Source: JAFGSG01 sp964626055 (GTDB lineage Bacteria > Spirochaetota > UBA4802 > JAFGDQ01). Taken from it: 64,000 bases of DNA. Both the position numbers and the translations under genes were made by a program. The notes under the pieces were generated by a model. It did no database searches, was not told the origin of the DNA, and saw only the letters and a list, made by a program, of their open reading frames with translations. The stretch is taken from contig CAZVDF010000007.1 of assembly GCA_964626055.1 (NCBI GenBank), positions 1 through 64,000 of the forward strand, read 5' to 3'. Positions 33,629 through 42,965 of the stretch are shown here, one piece after another; the first letter of the stretch is position 1, and the number at the start of each line of letters is the position of its first letter.

Positions 33629-34885
33629 CTACTTCTTTGCTGCCGGTTTCGGGAAATCCGGTTTTGGATATACTGGCTTTGCCGTAGCTTTACCCTTATC
33701 AAGAATTTCAAATATTCCTTTCTGCCATTGAGCAATAAAGCCCGAATAGCACTCGATAGCCAATAAACCACCGCCATTTTTACCCTGCTGTTCATACCAT
33801 GTTTTGCCAAGCAAAGTGTCCAATTTCTCAGTCATCATTACATCCCTGACCTTTTTCATGTTAAGAGTACCGGCTTTTTCTATAGATTTCTCAAGCATCT
33901 GCAACCCGGCATAATAAAGAATGTCACCCCACCAGTCGAGATTCTCGGATCTATCGTACTTCAAGAACATATCAACATATTGCTTGCCGCCGGGGACCGG
34001 GGTTTTGACGTTAGAAGTACCAAAACCCATTACTCCTTCAGCCGCATTCTTCCCTACGACATTAATGAAAGTTTCAGTATTGCATCCTGGACCTATTAAA
34101 ACAGATTTGAAATTAATTCCCAGTGCCTGGCATTGTGTAACAACATCAAAGCTGATAGGAGGATAGGTAAAGGACATAAATGCATCGACATCAAGTTTCT
34201 TGGCTTCTTTTAATAATGGAGATATATCTTTAATATCCAGAGGTACACCTTTGCACATTTTTACTTTAATTCCGGCTTTTTTAAATTCTTTCTTCGTTGT
34301 ACCGGAATATTCGATACCGTGAAGATCATCAACATACATTATCGCCACTGATTTTACGCCAAGTTGTTTATAGATCGGCACAAGGGTCGGTATTTGATAC
34401 CAGTCGGAAAAAGAGAGATTGCCGAAAAGATAAGGTGTATTTTTCATTTTATCTTTAATTGTTGAAAGTCCGCCCTCTCCGCCTATCAGTATATATTTGT
34501 ATTTCTCGGTTACAGATATAGCTGCGAATAAATGAGCAGTACTTGTAGGAGCCAGTACAAAATCGACCTTGTCTTCCACAATCAGCTTTTCCAGTAATCT
34601 TGTCATTGTGCCCATATCACTTTTATCATCATAAACTATGAGCTCAATCGGCAGCCTCTTGCCATACTCTTTTACATATATACCGCCTTTTGCATTGACT
34701 TCTTTAACCCACATTTTATAGTTCGGGCCATATGCAGTTGCTTCAAAAAAGCTCAGAGGACCTGAAATAGATCTTGATGCTCCTATTCTGATCTTATCCT
34801 TTGAATAGGCAGCAAACGGAATTGAGATAAAAAAAAATAATAAAGCGGCAGAAATCATAAATTTAAAATACTTACAGATGATCAT
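33629..34885 (-). CDS. ABC substrate-binding protein (branched-chain type) 1
   Basis: A 418-residue Peripla_BP_6 protein with a cleavable signal peptide (about 1-28, ending AAYSKD). Shared blocks with the paralogue at 28725-29939 are DKIRIGASRSISGPLSFFEA, NAKGGIYVKEYGKRLPIELI and DKSDMGTMTRLLEKLIVED. The C-terminus is lysine/proline rich (KATAKPVYPKPDFPKPAAKK). A strong AAAGGAGGAA precedes the ATG. It is the first gene of the long operon that continues through livHMGF, binding protein 2, MBL hydrolase, SDR, C_GCAxxG_C_C, corrinoid and URO-D genes. Having two distinct binding proteins for one permease suggests two ligands. Confidence 0.92.
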   Translation of the reverse strand: MIICKYFKFMISAALLFFFISIPFAAYSKDKIRIGASRSISGPLSFFEATAYGPNYKMWVKEVNAKGGIYVKEYGKRLPIELIVYDDKSDMGTMTRLLEKLIVEDKVDFVLAPTSTAHLFAAISVTEKYKYILIGGEGGLSTIKDKMKNTPYLFGNLSFSDWYQIPTLVPIYKQLGVKSVAIMYVDDLHGIEYSGTTKKEFKKAGIKVKMCKGVPLDIKDISPLLKEAKKLDVDAFMSFTYPPISFDVVTQCQALGINFKSVLIGPGCNTETFINVVGKNAAEGVMGFGTSNVKTPVPGGKQYVDMFLKYDRSENLDWWGDILYYAGLQMLEKSIEKAGTLNMKKVRDVMMTEKLDTLLGKTWYEQQGKNGGGLLAIECYSGFIAQWQKGIFEILDKGKATAKPVYPKPDFPKPAAKK

Positions 34886-34913
34886 GCTATTCCTCCTTTA
34901 ATTAATTTATCCC

Positions 34914-34927
34914 CGATGCAGACATCG
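34914..34927. other. Small leader stem upstream of binding-protein operon
   Basis: CGATGCAGACATCG is a short dyad about 30 bases upstream of the start at 34885. Apart from this, copy 2 of the family C repeat and a weak TTTTACCTT/AAGGTAAAA dyad (about 35195-35227), the 469-base gap 34886-35354 holds no gene. Confidence 0.25.
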
Positions 34928-35229
34928 AGGTGGTATACATTGGAATAGAACCGAACTATAGTTTACGATGACAGGCTTATTCCGGTAAAATCAATATAAT
35001 ATTCTAATGATCTGCTGAAATATTTAAACTGCTGATATTCGTTCAGTCAGCGATAATTCTCCGCATAATTGCAATAGCAGACCGCGGCTCCTCTCTTTTT
35101 AAGCAGTCTTCCTCGTCATTTTTTAAAATAAGACCCGGCTGGAAATTGAATAACTCGATAAATTGGAAAAATTAAAAAAATTATGATATATATTTTTACC
35201 TTCTTTAATTATATAATAAAGGTAAAATT

Positions 35230-35275
35230 GCGGATTAATCTAATCGGAAGTTAAAAAAAATAGTTATAATTTAAA
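35230..35275. repeat. Family C repeat, copy 2 (possible regulatory site)
   Basis: GCGGATTAATCTAATCGG, AAG, TTAAAAAAAATAGTT and a TTTAAATT tail. It is in the gap upstream of the binding-protein operon and is followed at 35278-35296 by ACTCAGTCGACTGACTT, which resembles the family B terminal repeat. Confidence 0.6.
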
Positions 35276-35354
35276 TTACTCAGTCGACTGACTTAAAAAT
35301 CTGAAATAGCATCGATAAAGTGAATAATTGCTCTTTGATCCGTCTTCCTGTTTC

Positions 35355-36389
35355 CTATTCCTCAATTGCCGGTTCAACAGATCCTGGCCGAAACCACCTT
35401 ACAGGGCGATAATGCCTTGCAACCATGCCATTCTGTCTGAATTTCGGATAGCCAAGCGCAAGAACCGACTCAACCTTCCACGGTTCACCGAATCCGAGCC
35501 TGGATTTCAGCTCGGGAATATAATTAACAGCATTCCCGAAATTGCTCCAGCAGACGCCAAGGCCGAGAGAGTTTGCAACGATATTCATATTCTCCCCGCA
35601 TATACCGATCGACATTTCAGGATCATTTAGGCATTTATGCGCTTCTATAAAAATAAGCGCAGGAGCATTAAAAAAAACAGGGAGTTCTTTTAAAGCTATG
35701 CATTTTGAGCCATATTGTGTCCTGGTATCAAAATTTCCCGGCATTAAATCCAAAATAATATTCATCAGCTTATTTTCATTTTTATAAGCTGCAAATCTTT
35801 CAACCCAGAATGAGTGGCACACTTCTTCTATACTGGCGATGAAATCAGAATCAGTTACTACAGTAAACTTCCAGGGCTGATGATTGCCTCCGCTTGGAGC
35901 GAACCGACCGGCTTCCAGAATCCTGCGGATAAGATGATCCGGGACAGGATCCTTCTTGAAATGCCTGACACTTCTGCGTTTTAAAATTATTTGTTCAACT
36001 TCATTCCAGCTATCAGGATTGCCGTCAGCATTCTTAGGATCCATCGGCATTTTTAAGGGAGGGGTCCCAAAATCAAAGAAACTGTCTTTTTTATGATAAA
36101 ATACTTCGCTGATAGAAATAGCGTTTTCAGGACATGCAACGATGCAATTGGAACATGAAAAACAAATTGCGTCCTTTTTCATTCTGGGAATATTATTTTC
36201 ATTCATTTCAATGCACTTAACGGGACAATTCTGAATACAATAGCCACAGCTGTTGCAACTGTCTGGATTTATCTTCATAGCTCCGTTCCGGAATCCATCC
36301 GGGTTCAGCATGGATTTCAATTTTTCCAATTTAAGTGGTACCTTTCCACTTTTCATTTTTCTAAATGATTCCAGCGTTAAATCTTTCAT
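35355..36389 (-). CDS. Ferredoxin-nitroreductase fusion protein
   Basis: A 344-residue protein with an N-terminal 2[4Fe-4S] ferredoxin domain (about residues 40-95; CNSCGYCIQNCPVKC and CFSCSNCIVACPENA) followed by a nitroreductase-fold FMN domain (about 130-320) with the typical KRRSVRHFKKDPVP, APSGGNHQPWKF and SLGLGVCWSNF segments. Ferredoxin-type electrons would reach the flavin directly. The substrate of such fusions is usually not known; nitro groups need not be the natural target. The gene is monocistronic by spacing and lies between the IscU-like and the binding-protein genes. Confidence 0.88.
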   Translation of the reverse strand: MKDLTLESFRKMKSGKVPLKLEKLKSMLNPDGFRNGAMKINPDSCNSCGYCIQNCPVKCIEMNENNIPRMKKDAICFSCSNCIVACPENAISISEVFYHKKDSFFDFGTPPLKMPMDPKNADGNPDSWNEVEQIILKRRSVRHFKKDPVPDHLIRRILEAGRFAPSGGNHQPWKFTVVTDSDFIASIEEVCHSFWVERFAAYKNENKLMNIILDLMPGNFDTRTQYGSKCIALKELPVFFNAPALIFIEAHKCLNDPEMSIGICGENMNIVANSLGLGVCWSNFGNAVNYIPELKSRLGFGEPWKVESVLALGYPKFRQNGMVARHYRPVRWFRPGSVEPAIEE

Positions 36390-36621
36390 GAATCGATCTC
36401 CTTTTTAATAACATCAATTCTATAATGAATGAATCAATAAGAAATCCTGACTGCTTATCACTGCAATTAAATAACCTGGAACAGATAAAGCTTTCAAAAG
36501 AAAAGATAATATATCCGTTTCTTAAAAAGTCAATTTCAATTTTGTGGGGAAAAATCTGGTGCAGACTGTTATTAAGGCAGACTGTTATTAAGAATGAGGG
36601 ATTTTAACCCTGAGGGATCTT

Positions 36622-37023
36622 TTAAGTAGCAGAAATATTATAACGTTCCAGGCCTCTATGCAATAATTCAATTATTCCACGTGCTGCAGTAAGAAACTCA
36701 TCTCCATTTGTACCGAGTGCAGCAGAAAAATCGCCTTCAGTAAGAGCATCTGCCTCTTTAATTGTCCTGCCTTTAATGAGAGAACAGAATATTTCTGCAA
36801 CAACATTGGCTGTCGGCCGGCATGTGCACAAATATTTAATTTCGTCTATCTTATTATCATGAATATTTATATATATGTGGACATAAGAATCCACTGCTTT
36901 TGAACACAATGCTATTTTTTCACCTGCAGAATCTAGAAAAATCGAGGGATTATTCAAAGACCCGGCATATTTATAGCCTTCACGTGTTATCATACGGTAA
37001 TATTGTATAACCTTTTCGTCCAT
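36622..37023 (-). CDS. IscU/NifU-N-like Fe-S scaffold protein (divergent)
   Basis: A 133-residue protein resembling the IscU/NifU N-terminal scaffold: YYRMITREGYKYAGSLNNP at the start, then IALCSKAVDSYVHIYINI, KIDEIKYLCTCRPTANVVAEI and IKGRTIKEADALTEGDFSAA. Cysteines are at 40, 66, 68 and 80; the third conserved IscU cysteine (in the HCSxLA motif) is missing, with TAARGI there instead. It may therefore be a modified scaffold or a sulfur acceptor. It follows the cysteine desulfurase gene after 133 bases on the same strand. Confidence 0.65.
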   Translation of the reverse strand: MDEKVIQYYRMITREGYKYAGSLNNPSIFLDSAGEKIALCSKAVDSYVHIYINIHDNKIDEIKYLCTCRPTANVVAEIFCSLIKGRTIKEADALTEGDFSAALGTNGDEFLTAARGIIELLHRGLERYNISAT

Positions 37024-37156
37024 ATTCTTTAACTTTAATAAGTAGACTCGTAACTTGTTAAAAAAAATATCGGTAATACCCTTCCGGCACAGGCTGAGAT
37101 ATATTACCAGCTATATTCACAACTATATAGTCCAATTCAGAAACAATTCTAAAAAT

Positions 37157-38500
37157 TTAAATATAGCAACGTTCTTCAAACACAGACCGCAGCTCATCCA
37201 AAAACACCATGCATTCTTCAAGAGTATTGTAAAAATAAAGAGATACGCGATACGTCATCCTGTGTTCAGACGGCAGTCCCGGCCTCATCCATCCTTCTCC
37301 GAATTTTTTATTAATAAATGAATGAACGCAGAAACCCCCATCTCTTATCATTATGTTGCTTCTATCGCTGAGATCCTCTGAAATACCTACAGCATTCGGC
37401 CGTTTAACTTCAAAAGTAAGTATCCCGCCTCTCCTGCTGATTTCCTTTGGGCCGAAAATGTTAAACCATCCTGCATCACCGTATTCAGAAACAAGTCGCT
37501 CTGTAAGACATTTATTCAGGGCAAACATATGTTCATTTATTTTATTAAAACCAATTTTCCGTATGTATTCAACTGCAGTACCGGCAGCGATCTGGCCGGA
37601 TAAATTCTGAGTCCCAACTTCGAACCGGTCCGGAGATTCCGATAATGAATATGCATTATAAGTTGAGTCAGACACTGTGCCTCCGCCGAGAAGGCATGGT
37701 TTGATTACGTCATCTGTTTCATCTTCTTCATGAACGAAACGCCCCAGCAGTTCCTGCCTGCAATACAGAACTCCGACACCTCTTGGCCCGCACATCTTGT
37801 GAAGGGAAAATGCGAGAAAATCAACATCAAGATTCTGGACATCAATAGCCTGATGCGGTGCAGTCTGTGCTGCATCAAGCAACACCCTGGCTCCATATGC
37901 ATGTGCCAGTTTTATAATTTCGCCAGCTGGTATCGTATAACCAGTGAGGTTTGAAGTATATGCCATACTGACAAGTTTAACTTTTTTTTGCTCAAGCTTC
38001 TGCTTTAAGCTCTCAAGTCTGAAATTTTCATTTTCATCTGATTCGATATGTTCCAGATCAATTATGCCTTTTTTTTTCAGACGAATCCATGGAAGCAGGT
38101 TGGAATTATGCTCTTTATCTGTCAGCACCACAGTATCACCTTTCTTGAATTCATATCCAAGCGCTACTATATTTATGCTGTGACTGGCATTCAGGGTGAA
38201 TATAATTTCTTTTGGGCTTCTGGCATTAATGAATTCTTTTATTATATTTCTGGAACCTTTTATGCCGGTATCCGGATTACCTTCAATTCGTGAATATACC
38301 TCCCTGGCGAACCAGTGTTTACTTCTGGCGGCGCCGCAGCCAGGAAAACCGGAATAATAATCAATAATGGACTGGATTACCTTTCCGGGTACAAGTGTTG
38401 TACAGGCATTATCAAAATATATTGGAGGCTTACCGTTTCGTAAATTATTCAATGCCGGGAAATCTTTTCTTATCTCACGGACCCATTCTTCATTGATCAT
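37157..38500 (-). CDS. Class V cysteine desulfurase
   Basis: A 447-residue PLP enzyme of the class V aminotransferase fold, closest in pattern to the SufS/CsdA group. YFDNACTTLVP is at the N-terminus, DKEHNSNLLPW carries the cofactor-stacking histidine, VLLDAAQTAPHQAIDV the PLP-binding Asp-Gln region, and FSLHKMCGPRGVGVLY the Schiff-base lysine. The probable persulfide cysteine is in MIRDGGFCVHSF. It would take sulfur from cysteine and pass it on, either to the neighbouring IscU-like protein or to the molybdenum cofactor of the hydroxylase encoded just upstream. CAGGAG precedes the ATG. Confidence 0.85.
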   Translation of the reverse strand: MINEEWVREIRKDFPALNNLRNGKPPIYFDNACTTLVPGKVIQSIIDYYSGFPGCGAARSKHWFAREVYSRIEGNPDTGIKGSRNIIKEFINARSPKEIIFTLNASHSINIVALGYEFKKGDTVVLTDKEHNSNLLPWIRLKKKGIIDLEHIESDENENFRLESLKQKLEQKKVKLVSMAYTSNLTGYTIPAGEIIKLAHAYGARVLLDAAQTAPHQAIDVQNLDVDFLAFSLHKMCGPRGVGVLYCRQELLGRFVHEEDETDDVIKPCLLGGGTVSDSTYNAYSLSESPDRFEVGTQNLSGQIAAGTAVEYIRKIGFNKINEHMFALNKCLTERLVSEYGDAGWFNIFGPKEISRRGGILTFEVKRPNAVGISEDLSDRSNIMIRDGGFCVHSFINKKFGEGWMRPGLPSEHRMTYRVSLYFYNTLEECMVFLDELRSVFEERCYI

Positions 38501-38684
38501 ATTCGTCTCCTGTATCCGCGATAGATTTGCTGCTTTCGTGAAGATAAGTTATCGTAAATCCACAATCTCGTAAAGTTTAAATTTAATCATGAAGAAAATA
38601 TTTCGGATTGAATGCATTCATCAGCCAAAAGGCATGAAAGCTTAAGATTATTCGGCACAATTTTAATATGACGATCATTTGTTT

Positions 38685-38722
38685 AAAATATAAAGCAGAA
38701 CCTTTTTTTAAGAGGTTCTGCT
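38685..38722 (-). terminator. Terminator after molybdenum hydroxylase gene
   Basis: AGCAGAACCT (38694-38703) pairs with AGGTTCTGCT (38713-38722); on the minus strand the stem is followed by TTATATTTT. It is 30 bases past the hydroxylase stop codon. Confidence 0.7.
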
Positions 38723-38752
38723 ATTATATTTTAAAGAGGAATTCTAATGATT

Positions 38753-41410
38753 TTATCTTTTAGCTGCCAGAGCTGCTTTAATCTTCTCGGGCGATGCCGG
38801 AAGATTATATATCCTGACGCCGCAGGCATTGTATATAGCATTTGTAATAGCCGGCGCAGTAGATACCATTGTCATTTCACCGACGCCTGTAGCTCCCACA
38901 GGTCCCCTCGGTCGCGGAGTCTCGCGTATAACAAAATCCAGATCAAAGCTATGTTCAATTTTGGGAAATTTAAATGTTATCCAGTCTTTTGTCTTCCCGT
39001 GATCGTACTCCTCCCTGAGGGCGAAACCAATCCCCTGATCCATACCGCCCTCCAGCTGGCCTTCAAAGTTCTGTGGATTAATCACAGTGCCTGCATCAAC
39101 AGCAGTTGTCATTCTCAATACTTTAACTTCACCTGTATCAGTATTTACCTCAACCTCTGCAATCTGTATGTTATGCACCTGAGAATCATATGAACCCGTT
39201 GATTGTCCTGTATTGTGATCGAATTCATCAGAGCCCTCGATTACCTTAACTTCTTCATAGCGGGTTTGCTTGCCTGCCTTTTGCAGCCCCGCATATGTCT
39301 TTGTACCTGCTTCTTTCATGGCTTTTGCAAGCTTTTCAGCTGCTGTTACTGCTGCCCCGCCGTTCAGATAAGTCTGGCGGCTGCCGGCAGAAGGACCAGC
39401 CATCCATGTGTTTTTACTGTCCCGCATATATAGGCGAATCTTTTCAAGCGGGATCTCAAGAGTATGAGCTACCAGCTGGGCAAACATCGAATCATTCCCT
39501 TCACCTGGGTCTGCTACAGCACCATAAACACTCACGGTATCGTCAGGATTAAGTTCCACGCAGACATGCCCCGGGAAACCACCTGCATCACCTATCCCAA
39601 AAGAATGAGCAGCGATACCCACTCCACGTTTAATCGGGCCTTTCCCCTTGTATGCTTTTTTATCTTTCAGCGCTCGATCGTAATTTGGTTTTACTGCATC
39701 GCAAAGCTCCGGGAATGGCCATATGTCAACCGGTACTCCGTCAGCACGGGTCTGACCACTCTTCATTGAATTCATTTTGCGGAATTCCAATGGGTCTTTA
39801 CCTGTTTTTTCAGCCAGCATATCAACAAGGGTTTCAAGTGCAAAAGTGACCTGAGGCGGTCCAGCACCTCTTGCAGCTCCCCCGCTTGCGTCATTGGTAT
39901 ATGCCAGCTTGGATAAAGCATATACATCATCGATATTATATGGCCCATTGAACATATGCAGTGCACGTTTGGGAACAATAAATCCGAGTAAAAAGTAAGC
40001 ACCTTTATTTACAGTAAATTCATGCCAATAAGCGGTTATTCTTCCATTCGAGTCCGCTCCCAATTTAGCTACCATGGAAAATGGATGGCGCTTGGAACTT
40101 ATCCACATTGATTCAGTCAGGCTCGGAATATAACGTATCGGCCGTTTAAAATGCATAGCTGCTGCCGCTGCGATACCTTCTGATGAAACTGTGGCCTTAA
40201 TCCCGAACTGACCTCCCGAGTAAGGCTCTATGTATCTGTATTTCTCGGCGCCGACTGCCTGCTGAATCATTTCTCCATGGACATGTATCATAATGCTGCG
40301 ACCGAAAATGACCAGTTCGTTTCCGTCAAGATATGAAACGCAGGTTTCAGGTTCCAGCGGGGCCTGATGATTCATTTGTGTTGTAAATTTGCCATCAACC
40401 ACAGCTGCAGATGATGCCAGCGCTTTTTCCGCATCCCCCTTTTTCATTGGGAACGACCAGCAAAGATTTGGCGAATTGGGGTGGATTTGCATTGCTCCGG
40501 GAGCTAAAGATTCTTCAGGCGTACGCATCACCGGTAATTTTTCATATGTAACTTTTACTTTTGCTGCCGCTGCTCTTGCCTGCTCTCTTGTCTCCGCTGC
40601 GACAATTGCAATCGGATCCCCAAATGTTCTTACCTTATCTTCGCAAAGAATAGACTGGTCGGGCATAATAAACGCCAGTCTGTTTGTGCCTTTAATATCC
40701 TTAGCCGTCATTACGCCGGCAACACCTGGCATTTTTTCAGCTTCAGAATAGTCGATATTTTTAATAATTGCGTGAAATTCAGTACTGTGCACTGCTGCAA
40801 TTTCAAGTGCATTCTCCGGGAAAATATCCGCTCCGAATTGTGCCGCCCCGCAGGCCTTCAGCATGGATGACGGACGCGGATGAGATTGCCCCAGCATTTT
40901 ATTTTTATTCAGTTTAGCGCGAACCTTGGCCGGAGTTATTTCCTTGCGCAGGAATTTAGCCGCCAGCATTACTGCATCATAAATTTTTATATAGCCTGTG
41001 CATCGGCATAGATTATGAGCAAGCGCCTTTTTAACGGCCTCTTTGTCCGGATTCGGATTTTGATCAAGCAGAGCTTTCGTTGCCATGATCATGCCGGGTG
41101 TGCAAAATCCGCATTGTATGGCACCGGATAGCACAAATGCTTCCTGTATCAGGTGCGGATTTTCCGGAGTTCCGAGTCCTTCTACTGTTATTACTTCAGC
41201 GCCGTCAAGATCGATAACTTTTTTTAAGCAGGAACGGACTGCTTTACCGTCAATGATTACAGTGCACGCGCCACACTGGCCTTTACGGTCGCAGGATTGC
41301 TTTGTCCCAGTAAGTTTTAAATCCTCGCGTAAAAATTCGAGCAAAACTTTATCCGGACCTGCAATGTATTTTTTAGGGACGCCATTGATATTAATAGTTA
41401 CTTCTTTCAT
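38753..41410 (-). CDS. Molybdenum hydroxylase (aldehyde oxidoreductase, Mop-like)
   Basis: An 885-residue xanthine oxidase family enzyme with the [2Fe-2S] and molybdopterin parts in one chain and no FAD domain, the architecture of Desulfovibrio aldehyde oxidoreductase. Residues 1-80 are the plant-type ferredoxin domain (CDRKGQCGACTVIIDG), 80-160 the second cluster domain (IQCGFCTPGMIMATKAL and HNLCRCTGYIKIYDA). Then come the a/b hammerhead (about 185-300) and the Mo-binding domains with GGQFGIKATVSSEG, GGAARGAGPPQ and the C-terminal GATGVGEMTMVSTAPAI, where the GVGE glutamate is catalytic. It would oxidise an aldehyde or N-heterocycle. It lies downstream of the alcohol dehydrogenase gene (198-base gap). 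Confidence 0.93.
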   Translation of the reverse strand: MKEVTININGVPKKYIAGPDKVLLEFLREDLKLTGTKQSCDRKGQCGACTVIIDGKAVRSCLKKVIDLDGAEVITVEGLGTPENPHLIQEAFVLSGAIQCGFCTPGMIMATKALLDQNPNPDKEAVKKALAHNLCRCTGYIKIYDAVMLAAKFLRKEITPAKVRAKLNKNKMLGQSHPRPSSMLKACGAAQFGADIFPENALEIAAVHSTEFHAIIKNIDYSEAEKMPGVAGVMTAKDIKGTNRLAFIMPDQSILCEDKVRTFGDPIAIVAAETREQARAAAAKVKVTYEKLPVMRTPEESLAPGAMQIHPNSPNLCWSFPMKKGDAEKALASSAAVVDGKFTTQMNHQAPLEPETCVSYLDGNELVIFGRSIMIHVHGEMIQQAVGAEKYRYIEPYSGGQFGIKATVSSEGIAAAAAMHFKRPIRYIPSLTESMWISSKRHPFSMVAKLGADSNGRITAYWHEFTVNKGAYFLLGFIVPKRALHMFNGPYNIDDVYALSKLAYTNDASGGAARGAGPPQVTFALETLVDMLAEKTGKDPLEFRKMNSMKSGQTRADGVPVDIWPFPELCDAVKPNYDRALKDKKAYKGKGPIKRGVGIAAHSFGIGDAGGFPGHVCVELNPDDTVSVYGAVADPGEGNDSMFAQLVAHTLEIPLEKIRLYMRDSKNTWMAGPSAGSRQTYLNGGAAVTAAEKLAKAMKEAGTKTYAGLQKAGKQTRYEEVKVIEGSDEFDHNTGQSTGSYDSQVHNIQIAEVEVNTDTGEVKVLRMTTAVDAGTVINPQNFEGQLEGGMDQGIGFALREEYDHGKTKDWITFKFPKIEHSFDLDFVIRETPRPRGPVGATGVGEMTMVSTAPAITNAIYNACGVRIYNLPASPEKIKAALAAKR

Positions 41411-41608
41411 AATATACCATCCTATTATATTTATTTATTCACTTAAGAAAAATCATATCTGGACCTTTCCAGTCTTTAAGAATAAAGGCTAATTGCTAAA
41501 AATAATATATCTGAGATTCATATTAATCTGGAATGATATATTTGCGAGCCGGCCTGGCAAAAATTCCAATTAAGATGAGTTAATATATTATTTTATTAAA
41601 ATCCAAAA

Positions 41609-42703
41609 TCACGGACGCAATATAGCTTTTAAAACCTTTCCTTTTTCGGAATCTTCAGCAGCTTCATTGATCTGGTCAAAAGAATAATATTTTATCATTT
41701 TATCGAATGGGAAACGCCCCTGTTTATACAGATCTATCAGTTTTGGGATAAACAATTCCGGAACAGTATCCCCCTCTACTATTCCCATGAGCGTGCGGCC
41801 GTTGAGTATGTTCTGCATATCCAAGTTCACTTCCGTCCCCATAGGAGCGACACCTATCAACCCGCAAATACCACCAATCAATACTGAATCAAATGCCTGA
41901 CGCAGGACTTTTGAAAAGCCAGTGCATTCCAGGGAATAATCTGCGCCGCCGCCGGTGATCTTCTGGATTTGTGTTACGGGATCGGTTTTTGAACTGTTAA
42001 TGACATGTGTTGCCCCGAACTCCTTTGCGATCCTGAGCCGTTCATCGCTAATGTCCAGCGCGATTATTTTTGTGCATCCGCAGACTACCGCCGCCATTAT
42101 CGCGCTTATTCCGACGGTGCCTGTGCCGAAAATCGCGATAGAAGAACCTGGGCCGGCCTTAACCGAGTTAATCACCCCTCCTGCCCCCGTCTGGATACCG
42201 CAACCCAGAGGCCCAAGCATTTCAACTGGTACGTCTTCTGGAACCTTTACAACATTTTGTTCGCCGGCCAAGGCAAAATCCGCAAATGCAGACTGGCCGA
42301 AAAAAGAACCGTATATTGTCTCATTGCCCTTTCTCAAAGTTACGGAACCATCCGGCCGCTTCCCGAAAAAATTCAGCGGGAACATTGCTGAACAATGCGA
42401 TGGAACACCGCTTAAGCACGGGCCGCAGGCACCGCAGGTTACATAGCTCATTACCACATGGTCCCCGGGTTTGACTTTCTTTACGCGCGTCCCGACCTTT
42501 TCCACTATACCCGAGCCTTCATGACCGAAAACACCGGGAAGCGGCGAGGGCAAATGCTGATCCCTTACCACAAGATCGGTATGGCATAATCCGCATCCGG
42601 CAACCCGTACGAGGACCTCATCCTCCCTCGGTTCGTCGATTTCAATATCCTCAAAAACAAACGGGCCGGATTTTTTTCTCACAACGGCAGCTTTTATTTT
42701 CAT
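41609..42703 (-). CDS. Zn-dependent alcohol dehydrogenase (aryl/benzyl type)
   Basis: A 364-residue medium-chain dehydrogenase. Catalytic zinc ligands are Cys37 (GCGLCHTD) and the His of VFGHEGSG; the structural zinc loop is CGACGPCLSGVPSHC. The Rossmann motif is IFGTGTVGISAIMAAVV followed by LDISDERL, with Asp favouring NAD. LGCGIQTGAGG is typical of the class III and aryl-alcohol dehydrogenases (XylB-like). It would oxidise an alcohol to the aldehyde that the next gene product could use. A CGGAGG site precedes the ATG. It is divergent from an AraC-type regulator 470 bases away. Confidence 0.92.
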   Translation of the reverse strand: MKIKAAVVRKKSGPFVFEDIEIDEPREDEVLVRVAGCGLCHTDLVVRDQHLPSPLPGVFGHEGSGIVEKVGTRVKKVKPGDHVVMSYVTCGACGPCLSGVPSHCSAMFPLNFFGKRPDGSVTLRKGNETIYGSFFGQSAFADFALAGEQNVVKVPEDVPVEMLGPLGCGIQTGAGGVINSVKAGPGSSIAIFGTGTVGISAIMAAVVCGCTKIIALDISDERLRIAKEFGATHVINSSKTDPVTQIQKITGGGADYSLECTGFSKVLRQAFDSVLIGGICGLIGVAPMGTEVNLDMQNILNGRTLMGIVEGDTVPELFIPKLIDLYKQGRFPFDKMIKYYSFDQINEAAEDSEKGKVLKAILRP

Positions 42704-42740
42704 TATAAACCTCCGGATATTTAACGAATTTTATACTTGC

Positions 42741-42780
42741 GGAAAACCGGGATTAGAATGCATTTTTAATCCGGATTTCC
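42741..42780. promoter_or_regulatory. Dyad in alcohol dehydrogenase leader
   Basis: GGAAAACCGGGATTA (42741-42755) is nearly complementary to TAATCCGGATTTCC (42767-42780). It lies about 40 bases upstream of the dehydrogenase start, between it and the AraC gene, so it may be an operator or a leader hairpin. A second small stem, CGCCTG/CAGGCG, is at 42879-42900. Confidence 0.4.
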
Positions 42781-42965
42781 TTTTAAAGCCCATATGCTCT
42801 GCGGGAGAGTTGATAGATTTAAACGAACAAACTATTAAATAATCACCGCTATGTCTTTTATTGTTACTCCCGGAATCGCGCCTGTCTTGTTTAGCAGGCG
42901 GGCTTCAAATAAGTAATTTCGTAAAATCTTACCTATATAAGAAATATACTCATAACATTCAAAAA

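Noticed and set aside
34886..35354. Cobalamin riboswitch before the corrinoid operon
   Set aside because: I looked for a B12-box-like sequence and the typical GC-rich folds in this leader and found none.
36425..36607. Short plus-strand frame between nitroreductase and IscU-like genes
   Set aside because: No ribosome binding site, no family features and AT-rich random composition; it is most likely non-coding.
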